Shown piece after piece: positions 16,929 through 25,302 of a DNA stretch of 64,000 bases. Under the pieces are notes generated by a model. That model did no database searches, was not told the DNA's origin, and saw only the letters and a program-made list of their open reading frames with translations. The translations under genes were made by a program, and so were the position numbers. Positions within the stretch are counted from its first letter, which is position 1; each line of letters begins with the position of its first letter. Origin of the DNA: Phycisphaerae bacterium (GTDB lineage: Bacteria > Planctomycetota > Phycisphaerae > FEN-1346 > JAACEH01); assembly GCA_012729015.1 (NCBI GenBank), contig JAAYDY010000101.1, forward strand, positions 124,001 through 188,000, in the 5' to 3' direction.

Positions 16929-17050
16929 GGCCGTCCGTTCGCAAATGGGGTTCTCATGGAACTCCTCTCACCGCGGATTGTAACGGCTTGTCCGCACGGC
17001 GGCAACGGCCACGGGGCGCCTTGTTGCGAGGAGTTCTGTGTAGCGCATAG

Positions 17051-17082
17051 AAAACCGGCCGCAGGGATATGCTGCGGCCGGT
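17051..17082 (-). terminator. Rho-independent terminator of the PEP-CTERM gene
   Basis: A perfect 11-bp stem (ACCGGCCGCAG and complement, 17054-17082) has a seven-base loop. On the minus strand it is followed by TTTT. It lies about 40 bases after the stop codon at 17122. Confidence 0.85.
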
Positions 17083-17121
17083 CGGGTGTTTCAAGAGGCT
17101 CGGATGCCGTGCGTCGGCGAA

Positions 17122-17841
17122 CTACTTCCTGCGACGCATGAACAGTCCGCCCAGACCCATCAGCAGGAGGCCGACCGAAGCGGGCTCGGGAACGCTGCCA
17201 CTGACGCCGTCGACCACGTTGTCCAGGAAGAAGCCGGCCGCACCGACGCCGTCGCCTTTGGCCCACACGACCTCGGTGGTGACGATCTCGTCGGCGGAGG
17301 CTTCAACCCGCCACTTCAGGTAGATGCCCGCTTCGAGCTCGGCAACCGTAATGTCGTGCCAGGCGTCTTCCGTGCCCGGCGCCGCCGACGGGTCAAGCAG
17401 GCGAACCTGGAGGGCCACGTCCGTGCCGACCAGGCCGGCGTTGCGGGTCGAGTAGTTGCTGTCGTAGAAGAGCACCAGGAAATCGAACGTCTTGTCGGCG
17501 TTCAGGACGAGGTTGTAGTCCATGCCCGTCGTGCCGCCGCCGCCACCGCTGCCGTTGTTCGATCCGCCACCGCCGCCACCACCCTGATTCTCATACTGGA
17601 AGCTCTTGAGGTAGTCCGGCTTCGCAGGCGACCAGGTCGCATCCTTGGTGTAGTCGGGGCTGCCCGAGGAGATGTCCCAGTACTGGCCCGCCAGGAACGG
17701 GTTGGCGCCGCCGCTGGTGATCCAGTCCACGCCGGTCGTCGTATCGTAGCCGTCCCACGTGATCTTCGCGGCCTGAGCCACACCGGCCGACAGGGCCACC
17801 ATGGCCAGCGCGCATACCAACGCACTGATCGTACGCTTCAT
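17122..17841 (-). CDS. PEP-CTERM sorting-domain exported protein
   Basis: The 239-aa precursor has a clear signal peptide (MKRTISALVCALAMVALSAG, cleavage near AQA-AKI). A glycine-rich linker at about residues 86-105 follows. The C-terminus is VPEPASVGLLLMGLGGLFMRRRK: the PEP motif, a membrane segment and a basic end recognised by exosortase. The central part contains FLVLFYDSNYSTRN and aromatic residues but no known domain. Family knowledge predicts export, cleavage at the PEP motif and retention at the surface or in exopolymer. ATG 17841 has GGGGAGGG nine bases upstream. The gene has its own promoter about 200 bases upstream and a strong terminator. Exosortase itself is not in the window; the TIGR03790 gene at 1-727 fits the same system. 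Confidence 0.92.
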   Translation of the reverse strand: MKRTISALVCALAMVALSAGVAQAAKITWDGYDTTTGVDWITSGGANPFLAGQYWDISSGSPDYTKDATWSPAKPDYLKSFQYENQGGGGGGGSNNGSGGGGGTTGMDYNLVLNADKTFDFLVLFYDSNYSTRNAGLVGTDVALQVRLLDPSAAPGTEDAWHDITVAELEAGIYLKWRVEASADEIVTTEVVWAKGDGVGAAGFFLDNVVDGVSGSVPEPASVGLLLMGLGGLFMRRRK

Positions 17842-18293
17842 CGAGATACCCTCCCCACGGATGCGAGAATCGCAAACCCACGTTGCGCCGGAATATGGCG
17901 CTGATTCGCCGACCTTTCCCTGTGCCGCGGCACCCCCATGCCGGGAGGACACAAGTTACCCGATGCATAGCCGTTCCGAACGGCAAGCACCTGAAGTGAA
18001 AGGCCTGACCATAGAAATGGGGTTTGACCCCCTCTTCACACTCTGAGGGAAATATAACGCAAGAATTGGGCTGCGGCAAGTTCATCGAATGGATTCGAGG
18101 CGATTTTCTGCCGAAAGGGGCCCCCTCTTGGTGGTTGGCCGTGCAAGGCAATCCCTTACAACAACTTATGCGGCATGTCGAAAAAGGCCAACAATGTGGT
18201 TTCTGGGCAACAATTTCTCGCAAGTCAACCGCCGCCTCTCCCACGGCTTGATTCCGGAGGTTCAGGGGGGCTCGGTATGGGGCGGGGCAGCGG
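17842..18293. other. Upstream region of the PEP-CTERM gene
   Basis: This 450-base gap is visibly richer in A and T than its surroundings. It holds the promoter at 18051-18079 and a leader of about 200 bases. Within the leader are the palindromes GTGCCGCGGCAC (17932-17943) and CCGTTCCGAACGG (about 17970). They may be operators or RNA hairpins. No gene is seen. Confidence 0.5.
18051..18079 (-). promoter_or_regulatory. Sigma-70-type promoter for the PEP-CTERM gene
   Basis: On the minus strand, TTGCCG (18074-18079), 17 bases and TATATT (18051-18056) predict a start near 18044. This gives the PEP-CTERM mRNA a long leader of about 200 bases. Confidence 0.65.
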
Positions 18294-19097
18294 TTACTGG
18301 TGCAGCCGCCTCAGCGCCAGGGCCAGTTCGCCCACGTTCTCGAACACCAGGTCGGGCTGCACGCCGGAGGTCGCCAGAGCCTCGCGTGTGGTTTCGCCGC
18401 TGAGAACCAGAACGGCCGGCATGCCGCTGTCGAGGGCCATCTGAATGTCGGTGTAGAGCCGGTCGCCCACCAGGGCCATCGCCGCCGCAGGCAGTCCGGC
18501 CCGCTCCGTCGCCAGACGCAGCATCCACGGCGACGGTTTGCCGAAGACGTGGTCGGGTCCGCGGCCCACGGCGCTGGCCAGGCAGGCGCACATCGCGCCG
18601 CAGTCGGGCAGCATCCCGCGCGGGTCCGGACACACCCGGTCCGGGTGCGTCGCCAGGAACCGGGCCCCGTGCTGCAACTCAATGGCCGCGCGGCTCAGGC
18701 CCTCGAACTCCAGGTTCGTCGCGTACCCGACGAGCACGGCGTCGGCCCCTTCCGCCACGACCGTCTTACCCGCGGCGCGAACGTCGTCGGCCAGGGACTC
18801 GGTGCCCAGCACGTAGACTGTGCGAATGTCCGGCTGCTCGCTCAGGTACAGGGCGGCACTCTGGCCGCTGGTGATAATCTCCTCGGGCTCGGCATCGACA
18901 CCCAGGCGACGCAGCTTCTCGGTGTAGCTGACGGCGTTGCGGCTGGAGTTGTTGGTCATGAAGAGCCGCCGCAGGCCCAACTCGCGCAGCGTGGCCAGGA
19001 ACGGCGGCGTCCAGTCGAACAGCCGGTTGCCCAGGTAGAGCGTTCCGTCCAGATCCAGCAGGAACGCCTTGACGTCCTTCAGCGCATCGGTGTTCAT
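18294..19097 (-). CDS. HAD-IIA (NagD-like) sugar phosphatase
   Basis: The 267-aa protein has the haloacid-dehalogenase motifs in order: Asp15 and Asp17 in FLLDLDGTLYLGN, the motif II region FMTNNSSRN, the type IIA cap, FGKPSPWML (motif III Lys) and VGDRLYTDIQMA (motif IV). Members dephosphorylate small sugar phosphates, nucleotides or phosphoglycolate; the true substrate here is unknown. ATG 19097 is chosen as the first start before the DLDGT motif. The gene is divergent from the membrane-anchored protein at 19296 and cytoplasmic. Confidence 0.9.
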   Translation of the reverse strand: MNTDALKDVKAFLLDLDGTLYLGNRLFDWTPPFLATLRELGLRRLFMTNNSSRNAVSYTEKLRRLGVDAEPEEIITSGQSAALYLSEQPDIRTVYVLGTESLADDVRAAGKTVVAEGADAVLVGYATNLEFEGLSRAAIELQHGARFLATHPDRVCPDPRGMLPDCGAMCACLASAVGRGPDHVFGKPSPWMLRLATERAGLPAAAMALVGDRLYTDIQMALDSGMPAVLVLSGETTREALATSGVQPDLVFENVGELALALRRLHQ

Positions 19098-19295
19098 CGT
19101 CCAGCCATCCTTCCCGTTCTGCGGCCACAAAGCCCGCCCATTCTTGCGACGGAGGGCCGCGGCGTCAACCACGAATCGGTGCCGAGACCGCACCCCACAG
19201 ATCGGGCGCGGGCGTTTTGTGGAGGGCGTGTCGGAAGGCGGGCGGTATACTGGACGCCGACGACTGGGTGACGGCACATCGAAAGGAGACCGACC

Positions 19296-20774
19296 ATGGG
19301 GGATCCAGCCCTGGACCAGGGGCGACCGACCAAGCCGGGTGAATCCGCTCCTCGGGCCGCGCCGCTGTGGGCCAGACGCGGGTGCCAGGTGAACTTCCTG
19401 CTGGCGATCCTGGTCGTGGCGTCGCCGCTGGTGGTTCGTCACGTGCTGATCCGCAGGGCCGAGAACCACATGGCCGAGGTTGAGGCGGGGCTGTCTTTCA
19501 AGCTCCTCCCGCCCGAGGCGATCAACGACTGGATCGGCCCGATGCCCGAGGAGGACCAGAACGCCGCGGCGCTGTATGCCGAGATTTCCGGGAAGATGGA
19601 GATGCTGCTGGCCGAGGAGATTGAGCCCGGCGAGCCGCGCACCGTGAGCGAACGGTTGGATGAGTTGCTCGCCGCCTGGGGCATCCAGAAGGCCGATGAC
19701 GAGGAGGCCGAGTTGCCGCCGCGCGACGTGGCCGAGGCCCGCAGATTCCTCGAACGTTTCAAGGATATCCAGGCATTGCGCGACCAGGCGGTCGAGCGAC
19801 CGTCATGCCGAACTCGGCAGAACTGGGCCGATCCGTTTGAGGCTGTGTTGCCGTGCCTGAGCCACGTGATCATTCTCTCGCGACTGACGGCGATGGAGAT
19901 CGCTGTGGACACTCAGGCGGGAGACCAGGCGGCGGCCTATCGCAAGGTGATGACGCTCCTGCGCATGGCAGGCCACATGGAGCAGGAGCCGACACAGATC
20001 CACGTGCTTGTGGGCCGGGTGGCTCGCGACGAGGCCTGCCGCCGGCTTCCCGATCTGCTGGCGGCCGGCCCGCCGGACGAGGATTTCCGGCGCGAGTTCC
20101 GGACTCTTGCCGCGACAGAGCGGGCCAGGATGTTGCCGCGGGCGGCCCAACTGGAGACGATGGCCATGGACGTGGTATTGCGCGACTGCGTCGCAGGGCG
20201 CGTCTCCGCGACCGTTCTCGGCGGTGAGCCCTCGCCGGCGGATAGGGCCGCCGGCTGGCTGTTCAGGTGGCGCGTGCTGAACGACCGGGCCGCGTATCTG
20301 CGGCTCATGGACCGGCAGATCGAGATCTCGTCGCTGCCCCCGGGCGACATGGCCGCCGAGTTTGCGAAGTTCGAGGCCGTTGAACTGGCCGACGTGAAGG
20401 ACTTCCCCATGACGAGCCTCATCCTGAGCGGGCTGTGCCCGAGCGCGGGGCGCCTTGACATCGGCGGCGCGGAGGATCGCCTCGCGATGCTGGCCGTGGA
20501 CCTGTCCCGGCACAAGGCGGCTCACGGCCGGTATCCCGAGGCCCTGGACGAGATGCGTCTGTCCGAAGGCCTGTCGGCGGATCCCTTCGGCGGCAAGCCG
20601 TTCGGGTATCGTCGGACGGACGACGGGTTCGTGCTCTGGTCGGTCGGGCCCGACGCCAAGGACGACGGCGGCCGGACGCCGGGCGAGCTCGGTTTTAAGG
20701 CGGACGAGTACAAATCCGGCGGGGACATCGTGTTTCGCGTGCCGTCGTTGTCGAAAGGCGCAGCCGGACCGTAG
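19296..20774 (+). CDS. Membrane-anchored protein of unknown function
   Basis: The 492-aa protein has a short cytoplasmic N-terminus, one membrane helix at about residues 33-50 (FLLAILVVASPLVVRHVLI) and a large, mostly helical external region. The C-terminal 80 residues contain AAHGRYPEALDEM, DPFGGKPFGYR and DGFVLWSVGPDAKDDGG. This ending recurs in many uncharacterised planctomycete proteins and recalls the end of type II secretion pseudopilin-like domains (DPWGxPY, SxGPDG). That is a pattern resemblance only. AAAGGAG lies eight bases before ATG 19296, and TATACT at 19246 may be its -10 box. The cyclophilin gene follows 95 bases downstream on the same strand. Confidence 0.8.
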   Translation: MGDPALDQGRPTKPGESAPRAAPLWARRGCQVNFLLAILVVASPLVVRHVLIRRAENHMAEVEAGLSFKLLPPEAINDWIGPMPEEDQNAAALYAEISGKMEMLLAEEIEPGEPRTVSERLDELLAAWGIQKADDEEAELPPRDVAEARRFLERFKDIQALRDQAVERPSCRTRQNWADPFEAVLPCLSHVIILSRLTAMEIAVDTQAGDQAAAYRKVMTLLRMAGHMEQEPTQIHVLVGRVARDEACRRLPDLLAAGPPDEDFRREFRTLAATERARMLPRAAQLETMAMDVVLRDCVAGRVSATVLGGEPSPADRAAGWLFRWRVLNDRAAYLRLMDRQIEISSLPPGDMAAEFAKFEAVELADVKDFPMTSLILSGLCPSAGRLDIGGAEDRLAMLAVDLSRHKAAHGRYPEALDEMRLSEGLSADPFGGKPFGYRRTDDGFVLWSVGPDAKDDGGRTPGELGFKADEYKSGGDIVFRVPSLSKGAAGP

Positions 20775-20869
20775 ACGAGGAGGCGGTGAGTGAGTAGAAT
20801 GCCGGTTCGTGGATACTGGGCGGCACGAAACGACGTCACAGGGGCATGTTTTTCGGAAGGACGGTAGCC

Positions 20870-21613
20870 ATGAGGCAGGCCAGATGCAGCATGTGGGCGG
20901 CGGCGGTGGCGGCGGCCCTGGTGTTGGCGATGGGCGGGTGCCAGGAGCGGCGCGAGTCGGTCGGCGGCAACGGGCAGCCGGCGACGCAGCAGGAAACGAC
21001 GCAGGCCGAGCGGGCTCCGACGCCGGAGTCGCCGCAGGCCGGGCAGACACAGCAGACCAGTCAGGAGACACAGGTGGCGCAGGCACCCCAGGAGCAACCG
21101 AAGCCGGCCGGGAACCCGGTCGTGGTCATGGAGACCAGCGAAGGGACGATCCGCATCGAGCTGTACCCCGACAAGGCCCCGATCACAGTGGCCAATTTCC
21201 TTCAGTACGTGGACGCGAAGTTCTACGATGGGACGATCTTTCATCGAGTGATTCCGACGTTCATGGTCCAGGGCGGCGGCTTCACGCCCGACATGCAGCA
21301 GAAGGCGACGCTGGCCCAGATCAAGAACGAGGCGGCCAACGGCCTGAAGAACGACCGCGGCACGATCGCCATGGCCCGGACGCGGGTGGTCGATAGCGCC
21401 ACAACCCAGTTCTTCATCAACGTGACGAATAACGATTTCCTGAACTACCGTGCACCGACGCCGGATGCCTTCGGTTACTGCGTTTTCGGCACGGTGACCG
21501 AGGGGATGGACGTGGTGGACCGGATCAAGACGGTCCGCACGGGCTACGTCCGCGGGATGGAGGACGTGCCCCTGACGCCGGTCGTGATCAAGAGCGTCCG
21601 CCGGGCGGAGTGA
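20870..21613 (+). CDS. Cyclophilin-type peptidyl-prolyl isomerase, lipoprotein
   Basis: The 247-aa precursor has a signal sequence ending in the lipobox LAMGGC, so it is likely anchored at the mature Cys24. A low-complexity Gln/Thr/Pro/Ala linker (about residues 25-80) follows, then a cyclophilin domain. The domain has [67 protein letters not shown] and [17 protein letters not shown]. The Phe-His-Arg and Gln-Gly-Gly segments of the active site are intact. It should speed proline isomerisation in exported proteins. ATG 20870 has GGAAGG upstream; the in-frame ATG at 20846 is weaker. Confidence 0.93.
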   Translation: MRQARCSMWAAAVAAALVLAMGGCQERRESVGGNGQPATQQETTQAERAPTPESPQAGQTQQTSQETQVAQAPQEQPKPAGNPVVVMETSEGTIRIELYPDKAPITVANFLQYVDAKFYDGTIFHRVIPTFMVQGGGFTPDMQQKATLAQIKNEAANGLKNDRGTIAMARTRVVDSATTQFFINVTNNDFLNYRAPTPDAFGYCVFGTVTEGMDVVDRIKTVRTGYVRGMEDVPLTPVVIKSVRRAE

Positions 21614-21762
21614 GACGCGAAAAAGGCTTGACCGGATGTGGCGCTGTGATGAGAATACCGCGCCCGGCCGGGGTTGGCTCTGATCCGGTTTTCGGAGTCG
21701 GCTTCGGGTGTCGGCGACCAGTGTCTGAAGGCGGATCGAACCTTGGGAAAGGAGTGTCAATC

Positions 21763-22968
21763 GTGGCCAAGTTAGTAGGCAACGCGGTGGTCGGCCAGAG
21801 CGGCGGGCCGACGTGTGTCATCAACCAGAGCCTGGTGGGCGTGATCGAGGCGGCGGCCAAGTGCAAGGAGATCAAGAAGCTCCTGGGCGCCCGTCACGGC
21901 GTCAAGGGGATCCTGGCCGAGGACTTCATCGACCTGTCGAAGGAGCCCACGGCGAACCTCGGCGTGGTGGCCCAGACGCCCTCGGCGGCGCTGGGGTCGG
22001 TGCGCATGAAGCCGACGCGCGACGACTGCCTGAAGATGTTCGAGATTCTGAAGAAGCGCGACGTGCGGTACTTCTTCTACATCGGCGGCAACGACTCGGC
22101 CGAGACAGCGAACATCGTCAACGAGATGGCGAGCGACGCGAACTACGAGATGCGTGTGTTCCACATTCCGAAAACGATCGACAACGACCTGAAGGTGACG
22201 GATCATTGCCCCGGGTTCGGCAGCGCGGCGAAGTTCGTGGCGTCGGCCTTCATGGGCGACAACCTGGACAACCGGTCGATTCCGGGCATCAAGATTAACG
22301 TGGTCATGGGCCGCCATGCCGGGTTCCTGACGGCGGCCTCGATGCTGGGGCGCAAGTTCAAGGACGACGGGCCGCACCTGATCTACGTGCCGGAGGCCGA
22401 CTTCGACGACGCGAAGTTCGTTGCGGACGTCAAGGCGGTCAACGCCAAGTACGGCCGCTGCATCGTCGCCGTGAGCGAAGGCATCCACTACAGCGACGGC
22501 GTGACGGTGGCCGAGCGCATGGCCGCCAACGCCGAGGTGGACTCGCACGGGAACGTGCAGCTCTCGGGGTCGGGCGCCCTGGGCGACTACCTGGCCGCCA
22601 TGGTCAAGAAGGGCTTCGAGGGCAAGAAGGTCCGCGTCCGCGCCGACACGTTCGGGTACCTCCAGCGCAGCTTCCCGGGGTTCTACAGCGAGGTGGATGC
22701 CCGCGAGGCGCGACTCGTCGGCCGCGACGCCGTCCGCTACGCCACCAAGGGCGATATGGATGGGTCGGTCGCCATCAAGCGCGTCAGCAACAAACCGTAC
22801 AAGGTCGAGACCTTCGTCACCAGCCTGGTGAACGTCGCCAAGCACACCACCGGCCTGCCGCGCAAGTTCATCAACAAGGAAGGCAACAACATCACCGAAG
22901 CCTTCCGCACCTACGCCGAACCGCTGGTCGGCAAATTGCCCGAGGCCGGACGGCTGAAGGGCTGGTAA
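21763..22968 (+). CDS. pfp: PPi-type 6-phosphofructokinase
   Basis: The enzyme phosphorylates fructose 6-phosphate. PKTIDND (residues 136-142) in place of the ATP-enzyme PGTIDND points to pyrophosphate as donor, which makes the step reversible. The donor-site motif is GGNDSAETA (residues 108-116), where many PPi enzymes have GGDDS and ATP enzymes GGDGS. GQSGGPTCVINQSL near the N-terminus and VMGRHAGFL are typical of the family. The 401-aa length fits PPi-PFKs. The start is GTG 21763, with AAAGGAG eight bases upstream; the frame is open earlier but without homologous sequence. A hairpin at 22989-23015 follows the stop. It is cytoplasmic and glycolytic or gluconeogenic. Confidence 0.93.
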   Translation: MAKLVGNAVVGQSGGPTCVINQSLVGVIEAAAKCKEIKKLLGARHGVKGILAEDFIDLSKEPTANLGVVAQTPSAALGSVRMKPTRDDCLKMFEILKKRDVRYFFYIGGNDSAETANIVNEMASDANYEMRVFHIPKTIDNDLKVTDHCPGFGSAAKFVASAFMGDNLDNRSIPGIKINVVMGRHAGFLTAASMLGRKFKDDGPHLIYVPEADFDDAKFVADVKAVNAKYGRCIVAVSEGIHYSDGVTVAERMAANAEVDSHGNVQLSGSGALGDYLAAMVKKGFEGKKVRVRADTFGYLQRSFPGFYSEVDAREARLVGRDAVRYATKGDMDGSVAIKRVSNKPYKVETFVTSLVNVAKHTTGLPRKFINKEGNNITEAFRTYAEPLVGKLPEAGRLKGW

Positions 22969-22988
22969 TCCGCAATCCACTGCTCAGC

Positions 22989-23015
22989 ACGACAGGGCCC
23001 ATGACGGGCCTTGTC
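22989..23015 (+). terminator. Hairpin after the phosphofructokinase gene
   Basis: An 11-bp stem (CGACAGGGCCC with its near-complement) and a five-base loop lie 20 bases after the stop. There is no run of T on the plus strand, so it may protect the mRNA end or act with Rho. Confidence 0.45.
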
Positions 23016-23193
23016 GCGCTGGGGGCTGTAAAAAAATCGCGCAGCGAGTGTAGAATTTGCGAATCCGCCGCCGGCGCTTGCGGTTTCACCATTCGGGGCC
23101 TTGTAGCAGACGGCGTTGCATAGCATTGTCCCCAATGGACGCATTCTGGAGAAGGTGTTCCGGCATCCGGGCATGGCGACAGGGAGAGCTCAC

Positions 23194-24846
23194 ATGAAAA
23201 CGCATGGAGCAGGCAAGGGCAGGTGGGTGGTCTGTACGGCGGCGGTTCTGGCGGCCGCCGTTGCGGCCCAGGGGGCGGACTACTATGTTTCGCCGAAGGG
23301 CGACGACGGCGGCTCGGGCGCGGCCGCAGCGCCGTTTCGCACCATTCAGAAGGCCGCGGACGTGGTCCAGCCCGGCGACACGGTGCATCTGGCGGCGGGC
23401 GTGTACGATGGTCGCGCGGTGATGAAGACCTCGGGCACGGCCGATCGCCCGATCGTGTTCCGCGGGCCTGCCGACGGCGAGGCCGTCTGGACCATGACGC
23501 CCCCCGACCCTGAGGGGTGGGACAACCAGTTCGCCTGCTCGCTGAGCGGGATGAGCTACATCACATTGGAACGCATCGTGTTCCGCAACTGCGCCATGTG
23601 GCTCATCATGTTCGACACGCACCACTGCATCGTCCGCGACTGCACGTTTGACGGCAGCCGCTCGTACAACGGCGTTCAGCTCAAGAACGCCACGTACAAC
23701 CGGTTTCTCGGGTGCAAGTTCGTCCGGGCGATTGACACGTGGACCTGGGAGAAGATGAGCGAGTGGTGCCAGGCGTATCCGCGGCCGGGGGCCGACTACA
23801 TCGAGGTTTACTTCAAGTCGAGCAACAACCTGGTGGAGGACTGCGAGTTCGGCGCGATTCAGCACGTGGCGCTGAGCTTCTCGCCGTTCCGGGGCCTGGA
23901 CCGGCCGCAGCGGAACATCGTCCGGCACTGCCGGTTCCGCGATCCGCGGTGGAAGTCGCTGGGCATTGGCGGGGCGGAGTTCACGCTGGTCGAGAACAAC
24001 CTGTTCACGGGGACGGCGGGCAACTTCGTCCAGATGGAGGCCTCCAGGAACATCTTCCGTCGCAACGTGTTCGCGGGATACCGGCTGAGCCCGGAGGCGA
24101 AGGTCAACCACAAGAACATCAACGGGGTCATCGTCATGGCCTCGAAGATCGACTACCGCAGTTGCGAGTTCTTCTGCCGGAAGAACCGGCTGTTCAACAA
24201 CCTGTTCTACGACAACGAGCAAGTCATGTCGGTCTACGCGTGGAAGGAGCCGTTCGTCGACAACCTGTTCAAGAACAACATCTTCAGCCGCAACGGCGTC
24301 ACGGTCTTCCTGCCGGCGCCCGATCCGGGCGACAAGAACGCGAACTACTTCGTGAGGAACGTGTTCTTTGCGGCTCCCGACGCTGCCAAGACGGTCACGC
24401 TGTACGGGGAGTCGATGACCCTGGCCGAGGCGGCGGCGAAGTACCCCGACCTCTACCAGCGCAATGTCGAGACGGACCCGTTGCTGGCCGATCCTGCGGC
24501 CGGGGACTACGGGCTGCGGGAAGGGTCGCCATGCATCGACGCCGCCATGGCGCTGACGACGGCGGTCGAGGCCGGAGAAGGTACGCGGCTCCAGGTGGCC
24601 GATGCGCTGTACTTCTGCGACGGCAACGGCCTGATCGAGCCGGACACGATCCGCATCGGGGACGCGGCGCCGGTGGGCATTGCGGCCGTGGATTACGACG
24701 CGAACACGATCACCCTGAAGGAGAAGCGGTCGTGGGCGACGGGGGCGGCGGTGAACCTCGACTACGCCGGCGCGGGGCCGGACATCGGGCCGAGCGAGTC
24801 GGGCGCCGCCGAGAAGACGGTCTTCGGGCCTCGCCCGAGCAAGTGA
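23194..24846 (+). CDS. Secreted right-handed beta-helix protein
   Basis: The 550-aa precursor has a signal peptide (hydrophobic VVCTAAVLAAAVAA, cleavage near AQG-ADY). The mature start is YYVSPKGDDGGSGAAAAPFR followed by TIQKAADVVQPGDTV, the DUF1565/pectate-lyase-like opening. Repeating coils such as CIVRDCTFDG, NLVEDCEFG, NIVRHCRFRD and TLVENNLFTG mark a parallel beta-helix. The C-terminal 100 residues form a separate small domain. Such proteins often bind or cleave acidic polysaccharides, but no catalytic residues can be assigned. ATG 23194 has GGGAG eight bases upstream and gives the signal peptide directly. It shares its architecture with the beta-helix part of the protein at 43910-47431. 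Confidence 0.87.
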   Translation: MKTHGAGKGRWVVCTAAVLAAAVAAQGADYYVSPKGDDGGSGAAAAPFRTIQKAADVVQPGDTVHLAAGVYDGRAVMKTSGTADRPIVFRGPADGEAVWTMTPPDPEGWDNQFACSLSGMSYITLERIVFRNCAMWLIMFDTHHCIVRDCTFDGSRSYNGVQLKNATYNRFLGCKFVRAIDTWTWEKMSEWCQAYPRPGADYIEVYFKSSNNLVEDCEFGAIQHVALSFSPFRGLDRPQRNIVRHCRFRDPRWKSLGIGGAEFTLVENNLFTGTAGNFVQMEASRNIFRRNVFAGYRLSPEAKVNHKNINGVIVMASKIDYRSCEFFCRKNRLFNNLFYDNEQVMSVYAWKEPFVDNLFKNNIFSRNGVTVFLPAPDPGDKNANYFVRNVFFAAPDAAKTVTLYGESMTLAEAAAKYPDLYQRNVETDPLLADPAAGDYGLREGSPCIDAAMALTTAVEAGEGTRLQVADALYFCDGNGLIEPDTIRIGDAAPVGIAAVDYDANTITLKEKRSWATGAAVNLDYAGAGPDIGPSESGAAEKTVFGPRPSK

Positions 24847-24982
24847 CCGCCCGGCCGCGGCGCCTGTGGCGCTGTCGGTCTCCGGCCGTATGGGCGCCTC
24901 GCCTGAGATCTCCCGCTGACGGCATATGCTGGACGGCCAAGGTGGCGTTGTCGCAGGGCCCGGCGTTTTCCGACAACGGCCC

Positions 24983-25032
24983 GCCAGGGGCAGGATGCCC
25001 CTGGCACGCACGTGCGAGACGCCCGTGCCACG
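24983..25032. repeat. REP-like repeat family B, copy 3
   Basis: GCCAGGGGCAGGATGCCCC and GACGCCCGTGCCACGG are tandem palindromes matching the copy at 52034-52089. The second arm has diverged. Confidence 0.7.
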
Positions 25033-25072
25033 GTACGGCACACCCATCGGACAAGTCAAAACGCGCCTCTAT

Positions 25073-25102
25073 GGGCACACCGCACTGTGCGGTGTGCCCT
25101 TT
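25073..25102 (+). terminator. Strong hairpin, probable terminator
   Basis: Positions 25073-25085 and 25087-25099 are perfectly complementary (13 bp, GGGCACACCGCAC arm). In RNA the tip would open to a three- to five-base loop. TTTCTC follows. It lies 230 bases after the beta-helix gene. Confidence 0.6.
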
Positions 25103-25227
25103 CTCGTGGCCGCAGGCGTCGAATTCTGCACAAATCCATGGATTCCGCGAAGCCTTGAGGGGCGGCGTGCGTCTAATCCTGGCAGCGGCGCGACGACCGA
25201 CGGGATCGCGGCCGGTGGAATTGCGGC

Positions 25228-25256
25228 TTGCCTCGGGCATGGGATTCAGGTATTCT
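25228..25256 (+). promoter_or_regulatory. Sigma-70-type promoter for the protease gene
   Basis: TTGCCT (25228-25233), 17 bases and TATTCT (25251-25256) predict a start near 25263. This excludes the earlier in-frame ATG at 25228 as the start codon of the protease. Confidence 0.6.
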
Positions 25257-25302
25257 TCTCTCTCAGTGCGGGTCTGACACCATGCCGATAGGGAACCAGC
25301 GA

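Larger units (their letters stand above)
24847..25302. other. Gene-free stretch between the beta-helix and protease genes
   Basis: It contains a family-B repeat (24983-25032), a strong hairpin (25073-25099) and a promoter (25228-25256). The remaining sequence shows nothing recognisable. Confidence 0.55.
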
